From NCBI RefSeq assembly GCF_007670255.1, contig NZ_SZVS01000005.1, positions 272,399 through 336,398 of the forward strand: a DNA stretch of 64,000 nt, read 5' to 3'. Of the stretch, positions 9,265 to 16,937 are shown piece after piece; within the stretch, counting starts at the first letter, position 1, and every line of letters starts with the position of its first letter. A program made the position numbers and the translations under genes. Under the pieces are notes generated by a model, which saw only the letters and a list, made by a program, of their open reading frames with translations, did no database searches and was not told where the DNA came from. The DNA comes from Paenarthrobacter nicotinovorans. GTDB taxonomy: Bacteria > Actinomycetota > Actinomycetes > Actinomycetales > Micrococcaceae.

Positions 9265-10419
9265 ATGCCTATCGAATTCCTCGGCATGGGTGCCGGCAAC
9301 GACTCCACGGAGACTTCGCCAGCCACAACGGCCTTCTTCGACCCTTCCTACGCTGCGAAGATCGCGCGGATCCACGAGGACAACAATTGGGACCATGTGT
9401 TGTTCGCGTACAACTCGACGACCCAGGATCCAGCCGTCCATGCCACGTGGGTTGCGGCCAACACCGAGCGGATTCAGCTGAGGTTGGCGCACCGGCCCAA
9501 CGTGTCACACCCGACGTTCGCTGCGCGGTCCTTCCTCACCCTGGACCACATAGCGCAGGGGCGCTTGACGGTGCACTTCATCACCGGTGGCAGCCAAGCG
9601 GACCAAGCACGGGAAGGTGATTTCCTGGCGAAGGATGCCCGGTATGGGAGGACGCAGGAGTACATGCAGATTGTGCGGCGGGCTTGGTCCGGCGACACCT
9701 TCAGCTGGGACAGTGAGCATTACCGCTTTGAGGACTTTGCCTCGGGTTTGGGCCCATTTGCCGGGAAGCGTCCTGGTATCTCCTTTGGCGGGTCATCCGA
9801 GGCCGCTTGGTCGGTGGGTGCTGCTGAGGCCGACATTTATGCCCTGTTCGGGGAGCCGTTGGCTGATGCCGCTGGCCAGCAGGAGCAGATCCTCTTGCGG
9901 GCCGCAGCTCTGGGGCGTACGTCGCCGCTTCGGTGGCAAATAGCGTTCCGGCCCATCGTTGCCGCGACGGATGAGCTGGCGTGGGAGAAGGCGCGCTCCA
10001 TTCTTGCTACGTTTGAATCGCGCCGGTCCGCCGGCGAAGTCATCGATCCTGTCCGGCACTATGCCGTGAAGCCGGAAGCTGCAGGAACCCAGCGGCTTTT
10101 GGCAGCCGCCGAACGGGGAGACCTGCACGACCGCGCCTTGTGGACGGCCCTCGCCAAAGCTGCGGGAGGCGGAGGAGGAAGCGCGACGGCGTTGGTTGGC
10201 TCCTATGACACAGTCACCCAGGCGATCCTCGACTACCACGACCTCGGCTTTGAGATCTTCGGCCTGCGTGGCTACGACTTTGTGCCGGATGCGATCGAGT
10301 TCGGCCAGCACGTGATCCCGCAGCTGAAGCAGGAAGTTGCGCACAGGGAACGCGGCTTGAGTGCCGAATCCCGCCGGGCCGCGCACGCCGCCGCCCGCTC
10401 CCGCACCCTCTCTCACTAA
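9265..10419 (+). CDS. SsuD-like alkanesulfonate/organosulfur monooxygenase (LLM class)
   Basis: This 384-residue enzyme is in the SsuD branch of the luciferase-like family, shown by HPTFAARSFLTLDHIAQGR and the VHFITGG stretch after it. Such enzymes use FMNH2 and O2 to release sulfite from sulfonates. A GGAG lies 11 nt upstream of the ATG at 9265, and it follows metI closely, so it is the third gene of the metN-metI unit. The last five residues (RTLSH) and the stop codon fall inside the first unit of a 32-bp repeat array, which means the true C-terminus has been replaced or trimmed by the repeat. The natural substrate is not known; methanesulfonate-like or amino-acid-derived sulfonates are possible. 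Confidence 0.85.
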   Translation: MPIEFLGMGAGNDSTETSPATTAFFDPSYAAKIARIHEDNNWDHVLFAYNSTTQDPAVHATWVAANTERIQLRLAHRPNVSHPTFAARSFLTLDHIAQGRLTVHFITGGSQADQAREGDFLAKDARYGRTQEYMQIVRRAWSGDTFSWDSEHYRFEDFASGLGPFAGKRPGISFGGSSEAAWSVGAAEADIYALFGEPLADAAGQQEQILLRAAALGRTSPLRWQIAFRPIVAATDELAWEKARSILATFESRRSAGEVIDPVRHYAVKPEAAGTQRLLAAAERGDLHDRALWTALAKAAGGGGGSATALVGSYDTVTQAILDYHDLGFEIFGLRGYDFVPDAIEFGQHVIPQLKQEVAHRERGLSAESRRAAHAAARSRTLSH

Positions 10420-10563
10420 ATCCCCCCTTTTCGCCGACGCTCGCTCACATAACACCGGTTTGATCGGGACGCTCGCTCACGTAACACCGGTTTGTTCCGG
10501 ACGCTCGCTCACGTTACACCGGTTTGATTGGGACGCTCGTTCACATACGGGGTGGCTCTCCCG
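10404..10563 (+). repeat. 32-bp tandem array, forward orientation
   Basis: Units begin at 10404, 10436, 10468, 10500 and 10532, an exact 32-bp period. A typical unit begins GACGCTCGCTCACATAAC. The first unit is part of the upstream gene and supplies its TAA stop at 10417-10419. The units diverge slightly and there are no unique spacers. Confidence 0.9.
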
Positions 10564-10635
10564 GACCCTCGCTCTCTGGATCGATCCTTCCCCCGGCTCA
10601 CCCGACCCCTTTCTCGACGCGCCCGGCCAGCTGTT

Positions 10636-10779
10636 GTGAGTGAGGGTTGGGGTCAAGCGGGTGGGTTGTGAGTGAGGGTTGGGGTGAAGGTGCGGGGGTG
10701 TGAGTGAGGGTTGGGGGCAAGTGGGTGGGTTGTGAGTGAGGGTTGGGGGCAAGTGGGTGGGATGTGAGAGAGGGTCAGG
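10636..10779 (-). repeat. 32-bp tandem array, inverted orientation
   Basis: Units beginning gtgagtgagggt (plus strand) start at 10636, 10668, 10700, 10732 and 10764, again exactly 32 bp apart. Read on the minus strand these match the array at 10404-10563, so the two arrays converge. The last unit touches the stop codon of the minus-strand gene ending at 10775. About 70 bp (10564-10635) separate the arrays and hold weaker fragments of the same motif. Confidence 0.9.
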
Positions 10780-12133
10780 GGAGGGTGGCGGCGATGCGGC
10801 CGTCGACCAGAACCGCGATGATCTCCCCGCCCGTCCCGCCATCAGCACCCGCTTGGGCTGGCACCGGGAGGCCGGCTCCAAGAACGCTGTAGGCGAGTCC
10901 CGCAGTATCGGCCGAGGCCGCGTCGTCCACGGCGCTCAACGACTCCAGCGTCACCACCGCCACAACCTCCCGTGGGTGCACGGTTCCAAAGCTTTCGCCG
11001 CGGTCCAGGACCAGGAAGGCCGGCTCGCCAGGTGCCAGGCCACGGGCGTAAAGTTCGACGGCGGCCTCCGCCGCGGTCAGTCCGCTCGCCAGGAGCTGGA
11101 CACCGGAAGGCGCACGGGTGAGCAGCGAACGGACGGTTCCGGACGGCGTCGTGGGTTCCAGAAAGCCCAAAGAGGTGAGCCAGTCGTCGTCGAAATAGGT
11201 TGAGAGGTAGTTCCGGCCGGAGTCGGGCAGGACCACCACGATGGTGTGGTTTTCGTCCAGGGTTTCGGCGAGCTGGAGGGCGGCCGCGAGTGCCGTGCCG
11301 CCGGTCGCCCCGATCAGCAGGCCTTCCTCACGGGCAGCGCGCCTGGCGGTGAAGATGGCGTCGCGGTCGGTGATGCTGAAGTACTTGTCCACGAGCGCGT
11401 TGTCGAACGCTTCGGGCCAAATATCTTCAACGGAAGCCGGGTGGAGCGGATGCCCGGCGCCTTCGGTGTATTTGAGCGAGCCGTTGCCGCCGCCGTAGCG
11501 GGAATGCTCGGGATCGGCGGCGATGACCTGCACTGCGCCGTCGCTGGCTTGCTTCAGGAATCGCCCGGTCCCGCTGATGGTCCCACCGGTTCCCACGCTT
11601 GCCACAAAGTGCGTGACGCTGCCCGAGGTGTCCGCCCAGATTTCCGGCCCAGTGCCGACAAAGTGTGCATCGGGATTGGCCGGGTTGTCGTACTGAAGCG
11701 CGAGCCAAGCTCCCGGCGTCGATGCCGCAAAGGCCGCCGCACGGTTGGCGAGGTGCCCGGGGTCCGAACGTGGCACGAAGTCGGCCACCAGATGGACTTC
11801 GGCTCCAAAGGCCTTCAGCAGCCGGATCTTCTCGGCAGCTGTGGCAGCCGGGGCGAAGATCACCGAACGGTAGCCCAACTGCGCGGCCACCAGGCTCAAC
11901 CCGATGCCGGTGTTGCCGCTGGTACCTTCAACGACCGTCCCTCCGGGCTTCAAAAGCCCGGCTTCCTCGGCCGCCCGGATCATGGATAGCGCGGCCCTGT
12001 CCTTCACGCTTCCGCCGATGTTCTGGAACTCCAGCTTGGCGTAGATGCGTGGCCGGACACCCGCTCCAAGCTTCTGGAGACGTAGCAGGGGCGTGCCGCC
12101 GATGGCGTCGAGGACTGATTCGTGGACGGTCAT
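10775..12133 (-). CDS. Cystathionine beta-synthase / cysteine synthase-like PLP enzyme
   Basis: The protein has 452 residues. The PLP lysine is Lys44 in GSVKDRA, the substrate loop is TSGNTG (71-76), and a glycine-rich phosphate loop VGTGGTISG lies near 190, all typical of the fold type II beta family. A C-terminal region of about 110 residues is where CBS enzymes carry a regulatory CBS domain pair, and the sequence there fits weakly. It should condense serine and homocysteine to cystathionine, or make cysteine from O-acetylserine. It lies inside the organosulfur region, consistent with transsulfuration. The start at 12133 lacks a ribosome-binding site but has a near-perfect promoter whose -10 box ends 7 nt before the ATG, so it is probably leaderless. 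Confidence 0.85.
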   Translation of the reverse strand: MTVHESVLDAIGGTPLLRLQKLGAGVRPRIYAKLEFQNIGGSVKDRAALSMIRAAEEAGLLKPGGTVVEGTSGNTGIGLSLVAAQLGYRSVIFAPAATAAEKIRLLKAFGAEVHLVADFVPRSDPGHLANRAAAFAASTPGAWLALQYDNPANPDAHFVGTGPEIWADTSGSVTHFVASVGTGGTISGTGRFLKQASDGAVQVIAADPEHSRYGGGNGSLKYTEGAGHPLHPASVEDIWPEAFDNALVDKYFSITDRDAIFTARRAAREEGLLIGATGGTALAAALQLAETLDENHTIVVVLPDSGRNYLSTYFDDDWLTSLGFLEPTTPSGTVRSLLTRAPSGVQLLASGLTAAEAAVELYARGLAPGEPAFLVLDRGESFGTVHPREVVAVVTLESLSAVDDAASADTAGLAYSVLGAGLPVPAQAGADGGTGGEIIAVLVDGRIAATLP

Positions 12134-12140
12134 GCGGCCA

Positions 12141-12169
12141 ACGCTAGGGGTGCGGGAAACACCCGGCAA
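12141..12169 (-). promoter_or_regulatory. Leaderless promoter of the CBS-like gene
   Basis: On the minus strand TTGCCG (12164-12169) and TAGCGT (12141-12146) are separated by 17 bp, and the ATG begins 7 nt after the -10 box. Transcription would start at or next to the A of the ATG. Confidence 0.7.
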
Positions 12170-12302
12170 AAAGCATTGAGAATCGTGTGCTGATGCGTCG
12201 CCCGGACCGCCCGCAACAGTCACGGCAGGTCAACCGGAGTAACCCAAATTCATGCCCCTTAACCGGGTGACTCGCGATGCCTCCGGCCGCGTCAAGCGGG
12301 CC

Positions 12303-12308
12303 TAGAGT
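12303..12308 (+). promoter_or_regulatory. -10 box of a leaderless MFS gene
   Basis: TAGAGT lies 7 nt before the ATG at 12316, and there is no Shine-Dalgarno. The -35 region is poor. The pattern is the same as at the divergent CBS-like gene. Confidence 0.5.
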
Positions 12309-12315
12309 CACAATT

Positions 12316-13884
12316 ATGGGTACAAACGCCACTCGTTCCGCCCTATGGCTTTGCCTGGGTGCCGGATTCATCACACTGCTGGATCAGTCGGTGTTCGTGC
12401 TCGCTGTCCCGGCGATGTCCGCCTCACTCCATGCCGATTCCGGGGCCGTCCAGTGGATCCTCGCGAGCTACTCGCTGGCATTTGGTGTCGCACTCGTTCC
12501 GGCGGGGAGGCTTGGGGACATCGTTGGCAGGCGCACCCTCTTCATCGCGGGCATTGCCGTCTTCGGCGCCTCGAGTTTGCTGGGCGGACTGGCCACGGAC
12601 CCGTCGTGGGTGATCGCGGCCAGGCTCCTCCAAGGGCTGGGCGCGGGCACGCTGAATCCCCAGGTCCTTGGTTTGCTGCAGGACGTTTACACCGGCCACG
12701 ACCGCGCCAAAGCGCTGGGCGCCTACGCCGCCGCGGGTGGTTCGGCAGCGGTGTGTGGTCCGCTGATCGGCGGGTTGGTGTTGTCCTTGGGCGACCCGGC
12801 CATTGCGTGGCGGATCCTGTTCCTGGCCAACGTTCCTCTCGTCCTGATCCTGGTCCCGCTGGCTTTCGCACTGTTGCCCAGGACCGCCCGCACCAGGGGA
12901 GGCAAGTCCTCCATAGATGTCCTCGGCGCGCTTTTGCTGGGCGGTGTGGTGGTGGCCTCGCTCATTCCCACGATTTACGGCGCGGGTGCAGTCGCGGTGA
13001 TTTCCCTGGCAGTCGGTGCCGCGGCCCTGTTGGCGTTCACCGGCTGGGAAATCCTCTACCACCGCCGCGGCAAGACACCGCTGCTTAGCGCCGCACTCGC
13101 CACCTCCAAGGGGTACGCGCTGGGAACGATGGTCGCCCTGTGCCAGTTCGGCGTCGGCGCGGGCATGGCCGCCGTGACTTCCTTCTACTTCCTCTCCGGC
13201 ACCGGCATGGCACCCCTCGCCGCCGCAGCAATCCTCGCCCCGCAAGCCGCGGGCATGCTCCTGGCATCAAGCTTCAGCTGGCGGTACTTGGCCCGTTACA
13301 AACGCGCCGGGATCGTCTTCGCCCTTCTCGCGAGCCTGGCCACCCTGGTAGCCAAGGACGTGTTCGTCCAACGCTTCGACTCCGCCACGGCGGCACTGGC
13401 GGTCGCCGTCGTCGGGCTCCTCCAAGGGATCGCGACCGGTCTGGTCGTGGCGCCCAACCAGACCCTGACGCTGGGTCACGCACCGGTCGGAGCTGCCGGC
13501 GTCGCGGCCGGTTTCTACCAACTCAGCCAACGCTTCGCCGCCGCGCTCTGTTCAGCTGCCGCGGCGGGCATGTTCCTGCAGGCCCAGGGCGCCGTCACGG
13601 GCAGGGCCGCGAAAGAAGCCTTCCACCAGGGCATCCTCCTGTGCTGCATCCTGCTGGGCGTCGCAGTCGTGGCAGGCAGCCTCGATTGGCTCCGCGAGGC
13701 ACGCACCACAAAGGCGCGCACCACAAAGGCGGCCGACCCCGAAAACGGAAGTGCCGCCGTCGTGCCTTCCGAAGCGGAAAGCACGACGACGGCAACGGAA
13801 CCGCAGGCGCCGGGCCGGGTTTCCGGAAGTACGACGGCGGGAGGAACCAGCCGCGCGGACGTCACCGAACCCGTGGACGCCTAA
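12316..13884 (+). CDS. MFS transporter, DHA2 (EmrB/QacA-like) family
   Basis: This 522-residue protein has about fourteen hydrophobic segments, as in the DHA2 drug:proton antiporter family. Motif A-like GRLGDIVGRRTLF lies between helices 2 and 3, and LDQSVFVLAVPAM in helix 1 resembles motif D1 of this family. The last 60 residues are a low-complexity soluble tail rich in Thr, Ala and Glu. It probably exports a small organic compound using the proton gradient. The ATG at 12316 lacks a ribosome-binding site and follows a -10 box by 7 nt. Its stop overlaps the stop of the convergent rhodanese gene by four bases. Confidence 0.82.
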   Translation: MGTNATRSALWLCLGAGFITLLDQSVFVLAVPAMSASLHADSGAVQWILASYSLAFGVALVPAGRLGDIVGRRTLFIAGIAVFGASSLLGGLATDPSWVIAARLLQGLGAGTLNPQVLGLLQDVYTGHDRAKALGAYAAAGGSAAVCGPLIGGLVLSLGDPAIAWRILFLANVPLVLILVPLAFALLPRTARTRGGKSSIDVLGALLLGGVVVASLIPTIYGAGAVAVISLAVGAAALLAFTGWEILYHRRGKTPLLSAALATSKGYALGTMVALCQFGVGAGMAAVTSFYFLSGTGMAPLAAAAILAPQAAGMLLASSFSWRYLARYKRAGIVFALLASLATLVAKDVFVQRFDSATAALAVAVVGLLQGIATGLVVAPNQTLTLGHAPVGAAGVAAGFYQLSQRFAAALCSAAAAGMFLQAQGAVTGRAAKEAFHQGILLCCILLGVAVVAGSLDWLREARTTKARTTKAADPENGSAAVVPSEAESTTTATEPQAPGRVSGSTTAGGTSRADVTEPVDA

Positions 13885-14267
13885 ACGGATTCAGCCGGCG
13901 GTGCGGTAGGTCCGGTGGTGGGGACGCCGGCGTCGCGAAGGGCCGGGAAGCCGCCGTCGACGTGGACGGCGTTGGCGTAGCCAAGGACCTTGAGCTTCTC
14001 AGCGACAGGACGCGAGCCGTTGACCGAACCGCAGAACACCACGATCTTCTGGTCGGTGCCGGTGACCTGGGGGAGACGGTGTGCGGATTCGGGTGCGAAG
14101 TCCTCTTCCACATGTTCGCGGTTCACCACTACAGCACCGGGGACTGCGCCGGTGCTGGCACGTCCGCCTTCGCTGCGGACATCGATCAGCAGGACGCCGT
14201 CGGCAATCAGGGCGGCGGCTTCCTCCGCGGTGATGAGCTGGGTATCTTCCTGGATTTCGGTGGTCAT
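13881..14267 (-). CDS. Rhodanese-like domain protein
   Basis: A single rhodanese domain of 128 residues. The active-site Cys79 sits in CGSVNGSR, the six-residue loop that binds sulfur, and LLIDVRSEGGRASTGAVPGA is the typical N-terminal substrate-side motif. It transfers sulfane sulfur to an acceptor such as thiol or cyanide in the cytosol. It follows the monooxygenase ending at 14305 by 37 nt on the same strand, so the two form a likely operon in which sulfur released by the monooxygenase could be handled. The function within the pathway is inferred. Confidence 0.85.
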   Translation of the reverse strand: MTTEIQEDTQLITAEEAAALIADGVLLIDVRSEGGRASTGAVPGAVVVNREHVEEDFAPESAHRLPQVTGTDQKIVVFCGSVNGSRPVAEKLKVLGYANAVHVDGGFPALRDAGVPTTGPTAPPAESV

Positions 14268-14304
14268 TTGTGCTCCTTATGTTGAATGGGTGATCGGACA
14301 GGTT

Positions 14305-15444
14305 CTAGAGTCCCCACGCTTCGGCGAGCAACTGGTAGGAGTTCTCGCGGTCGGCGGGGTCGTGGGCAATGGTGGTGATGAGCAGTTCCTGGGCTCCGGT
14401 GGCACGTTGGAGGGTGCGCAGACTTTCGGTGACCTGCCCGGGGTCGCCGACGAACCGGGTGTCCAGACGGTCCTTGATCAGCTCGGAAGCTTCCGCGTCC
14501 ACGGTGAACTCAGCGGCGTCGTCCGGGGAGGGGTAGGGGATGGCTCCCTGTCCGCTGCGGATGCCGTGGACCCACTGGGCGTAACCACGGCCGATACGGC
14601 GGGCACTGAATTCGTCGGGTGCCACCAAGACGTCTGCCGAAACGATGACATGGGGTTCCTGCAGCGTTTCCGAGGGCTTGAAGTGGGCGCGGTATTCGGC
14701 GATCGAGTCCAGCACTGTCGCGGGAGCCACGTGGTAGTTGGCTCCGAATGGCAGGCCCAGCTTCCCCGCAAGCCTGGCACTGGGGCCGGCCGTGGACCCG
14801 TGGATCCAGAACTGCGGGGACTGGCCCAGGGCGGGAGTGGCCGTGACGTCCTCGCCGTGCTTGGTGCGGTATTCCCCGGTGAAAAAGCCGATGATGTCCT
14901 GGACGTCGTTCTCGAAATTGTCTGTGTCGCCCGGGAACCGGCCCAGGAGTTCGCTTTGCAGGCGGAACTTGCGCGGAAGGACTGCGCCGAAAATTGGGCG
15001 GGCGGCGGGGACGACGAGACCGTCCACAACGCGCTCCGCCGATTGGTCCGCGGCGGGAGCGGGCTGGCCCGGCGCCGGTTCGCTCGGGGACTTGGGCGGA
15101 CCGGAACGGCCAAAACCCAGATCCAAGCGGTCCGGGAACACCGCCGCCAGGGTTCCGATGCTCTCGGCGATCTGCAACGGGCGGTAGTTGCCCAACAGTG
15201 TGGCCGCGGTACCTACCCTGATCGTCTTTGTTGCCGATGCCACGAGCCCGGCCAGCACATGCGGCGCTGAACCTGCAACGCCGTCGTTGAGGTGGTGCTC
15301 GGCCAGCCAGTAGCGGGAGTAGCCGGCGGCTTCGGCTGCGACGGCCAAGGCAATGGTGCTGCGCAGGGCGTCGCCGGAGCTCTGGTTGGCTGACACCGGG
15401 CTGAGGTCAAGGACTGACAAGGGGATCACGGAAGGCTTCGGCAT
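14305..15444 (-). CDS. LLM-class flavin-dependent oxidoreductase (MsnO8-like)
   Basis: This 379-residue protein begins with LSVLDLSPV and has RYWLAEHHL near residue 44 and RVGTAATLLGNYRPLQIAE near residue 76, the hallmarks of the bacterial-luciferase-like subfamily often labelled MsnO8. It needs reduced FMN and oxygen. It is upstream of and probably co-transcribed with the rhodanese gene. The ATG at 15444 has no clear ribosome-binding site and lies 6 nt from a TAGGGT -10 box, so the message may be leaderless. Substrate unknown; the surrounding genes suggest an organosulfur compound. Confidence 0.82.
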   Translation of the reverse strand: MPKPSVIPLSVLDLSPVSANQSSGDALRSTIALAVAAEAAGYSRYWLAEHHLNDGVAGSAPHVLAGLVASATKTIRVGTAATLLGNYRPLQIAESIGTLAAVFPDRLDLGFGRSGPPKSPSEPAPGQPAPAADQSAERVVDGLVVPAARPIFGAVLPRKFRLQSELLGRFPGDTDNFENDVQDIIGFFTGEYRTKHGEDVTATPALGQSPQFWIHGSTAGPSARLAGKLGLPFGANYHVAPATVLDSIAEYRAHFKPSETLQEPHVIVSADVLVAPDEFSARRIGRGYAQWVHGIRSGQGAIPYPSPDDAAEFTVDAEASELIKDRLDTRFVGDPGQVTESLRTLQRATGAQELLITTIAHDPADRENSYQLLAEAWGL

Positions 15445-15450
15445 GTCACG

Positions 15451-15478
15451 ACCCTACGGAGCGGAAGGGGCGCACCAA
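15451..15478 (-). promoter_or_regulatory. Leaderless promoter of the MsnO8-like gene
   Basis: TTGGTG (15473-15478) and TAGGGT (15451-15456) are 16 bp apart on the minus strand, and the start codon follows the -10 box after 6 nt. Confidence 0.55.
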
Positions 15479-15494
15479 AGCCCGTTCGTCACCC

Positions 15495-15534
15495 GGCTCA
15501 ACTGGACTCAACGCGGCTCAACCCGGAGCAATGG
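15495..15534. repeat. 10-bp helically phased repeats, possible operator
   Basis: GGCTCAACTG, GACTCAACGC and GGCTCAACCC stand head to tail at 15495, 15505 and 15515, with a weaker fourth copy at 15525. The 10-bp period places the same face of the helix outward. The block is just upstream of the -35 of the minus-strand gene and about 280 bp upstream of the opposite sulfur operon. Confidence 0.5.
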
Positions 15535-15659
15535 AATGTCATACGAGCCTGCAAATCGTGGGAAAAATGACGAACTTGGCAGCCGCTTGACGCGCTGTTT
15601 CCCGCGTTGACGCTTCAAGTCAACGCCGTTTGTACATTCCTTGGAGCCGCTCCTAGATT

Positions 15660-15800
15660 CAATTCCAGGTCAAGAGTCAGCGCGCCAAGGACCGGCTCGC
15701 GCTGCGGCAACCCTCAGGCATTAAGTGGCGGGGTGCTCCGGAAACAGACCTGGCCGCGACTGCGGCAAGTGAATGTCAACCCGGCCGCGCTGCGGCCTGT
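15660..15800 (+). promoter_or_regulatory. SAM riboswitch candidate (SAM-IV or SAM-I/IV type)
   Basis: A closing stem CCAGGTC/GACCTGG (15665-15671 with 15747-15753) surrounds a second stem CAGCGCG/CGCGCTG (15678-15684 with 15698-15704). The stretch GCGGCAACCCTC follows, and then a GGGGTGCTCC element near 15729-15739, in the order seen in the SAM-I/SAM-IV clan. A hairpin GCCGC/GCGGC (15753-15766) followed by AAG comes immediately after the closing stem, as in SAM-IV and SAM-I/IV. A second GGCCGC/GCGGCC hairpin (15783-15797) lies just before the ribosome-binding site and could exchange pairing with the first. The element precedes an operon of sulfur-type genes, which is the expected setting. Confidence 0.75.
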
Positions 15801-15813
15801 GAAAGAGAGAAAC

Positions 15814-16905
15814 ATGCCTTCCAAACCTGATTTCCGTTCGCGTGTTGTTGCCTTGGAGCTCGACGGCGATGGAGCCCACCCGGCTGCGTGGCGAAAGGCC
15901 CTCCATGATCCGCAGGCACTGTTGGGGGGCCAGCGGATCCGTGAGACTGTCCAGACAGCAGACATCGCGGGTTTCCATCTGGCAACCTTCAAGGACAGCC
16001 GCGTGGTGGATGACGGCACCTCCGGGGTTCCTACCCGTATCGACGCCGTCCAGCGCGCAGCCTTCGCCGCACCGATCACCCGCTCCCTGGGGCTGGTCCC
16101 GGAAGTGGGAACGCTCTTCACCGAGCCTTTCCACGTCGCCACGCAGCTCGCCAGCCTGGACTACTCCTCCCAGGGCCGCGCCGGCTGGTTGGTGAATGCG
16201 GACAATTTCGTGGCGGAAGCCCGCTCCGTGGGTCGCTCGCCGCTGCCGCCGGAAGAAACAGCAAGCGAGGCGGCGGACGTGGTCCAGGCCAACCGCAGGC
16301 TCTGGGACTCATGGGAAGACGACGCCGTCATCCGCGACGTTGCCACAGGCCGTTACCTGGACCGCGACAAACTGCACTACGCCAACTTCGAAGGGCAGCG
16401 GTTCTCCGTCAAAGGACCGTCCATCATCCCGCGCCCGCTTCAAGGCCAGCTGGTGGTGTTCGCCCCCGCGGAGCTGATTCCCGCCGTCGAAGCTGACGTT
16501 GCCTTGGTCTCCGCGGACTCCGCCGACGAGCTCGCGCAGGCGGCCCAGGCGGCAACGGCCTCAGGGGCGCAGCGAACGTTGGTTGAGCTCGACGTCGTAC
16601 TGGACGCCCGCGGGCAGAGCGCTGCCGAGAGGCTCGAAGAGCTTGACGCCCATGAAAAGTGGCATGGCGGAGCCCGCTATGTGGGAGATGCCCAGGGGTT
16701 GGTGAAACTCCTCACCGCCCTCTTCGCAGCCACGGATGGCGTTCGCCTCAGGCCGGCCGTCCTGGACATCGATCTGCCGGAGTTGGCGTACAAGGTGTTG
16801 CCTGGACTGCACGCGTCAGGGCTTGTGACGCCCCCAACGCCGGGCACCACGCTGCGCGAAACCCTCCACCTTCCACGCCCCGTCAACCGCTACGCCGCGG
16901 CCTGA
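15814..16905 (+). CDS. LLM-class flavin-dependent monooxygenase, NtaA/DmoA-related
   Basis: The 363-residue protein matches the luciferase-like family: TRSLGLVPEVGTLFTEPFHVATQLASLDYSSQGR is the barrel strand and turn typical of the NtaA/SnaA branch, and LWDSWEDDAV is also characteristic. It is shorter than the usual 430-470 residues of that branch, with a reduced insertion region, so it may be a divergent or non-catalytic partner. Purine-rich GAAAGAGAG precedes the ATG at 15814. It is the first gene after the SAM-riboswitch-like leader and lies 32 nt before a full-length paralogue. Confidence 0.75.
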   Translation: MPSKPDFRSRVVALELDGDGAHPAAWRKALHDPQALLGGQRIRETVQTADIAGFHLATFKDSRVVDDGTSGVPTRIDAVQRAAFAAPITRSLGLVPEVGTLFTEPFHVATQLASLDYSSQGRAGWLVNADNFVAEARSVGRSPLPPEETASEAADVVQANRRLWDSWEDDAVIRDVATGRYLDRDKLHYANFEGQRFSVKGPSIIPRPLQGQLVVFAPAELIPAVEADVALVSADSADELAQAAQAATASGAQRTLVELDVVLDARGQSAAERLEELDAHEKWHGGARYVGDAQGLVKLLTALFAATDGVRLRPAVLDIDLPELAYKVLPGLHASGLVTPPTPGTTLRETLHLPRPVNRYAAA

Positions 16906-16937
16906 AACGCCCGCCGAGAAGCCAGAGAGAGCATCAG

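Noticed and set aside
10404..10779. CRISPR array
   Set aside because: The 32-bp units follow each other without unique spacers and there are no cas genes.
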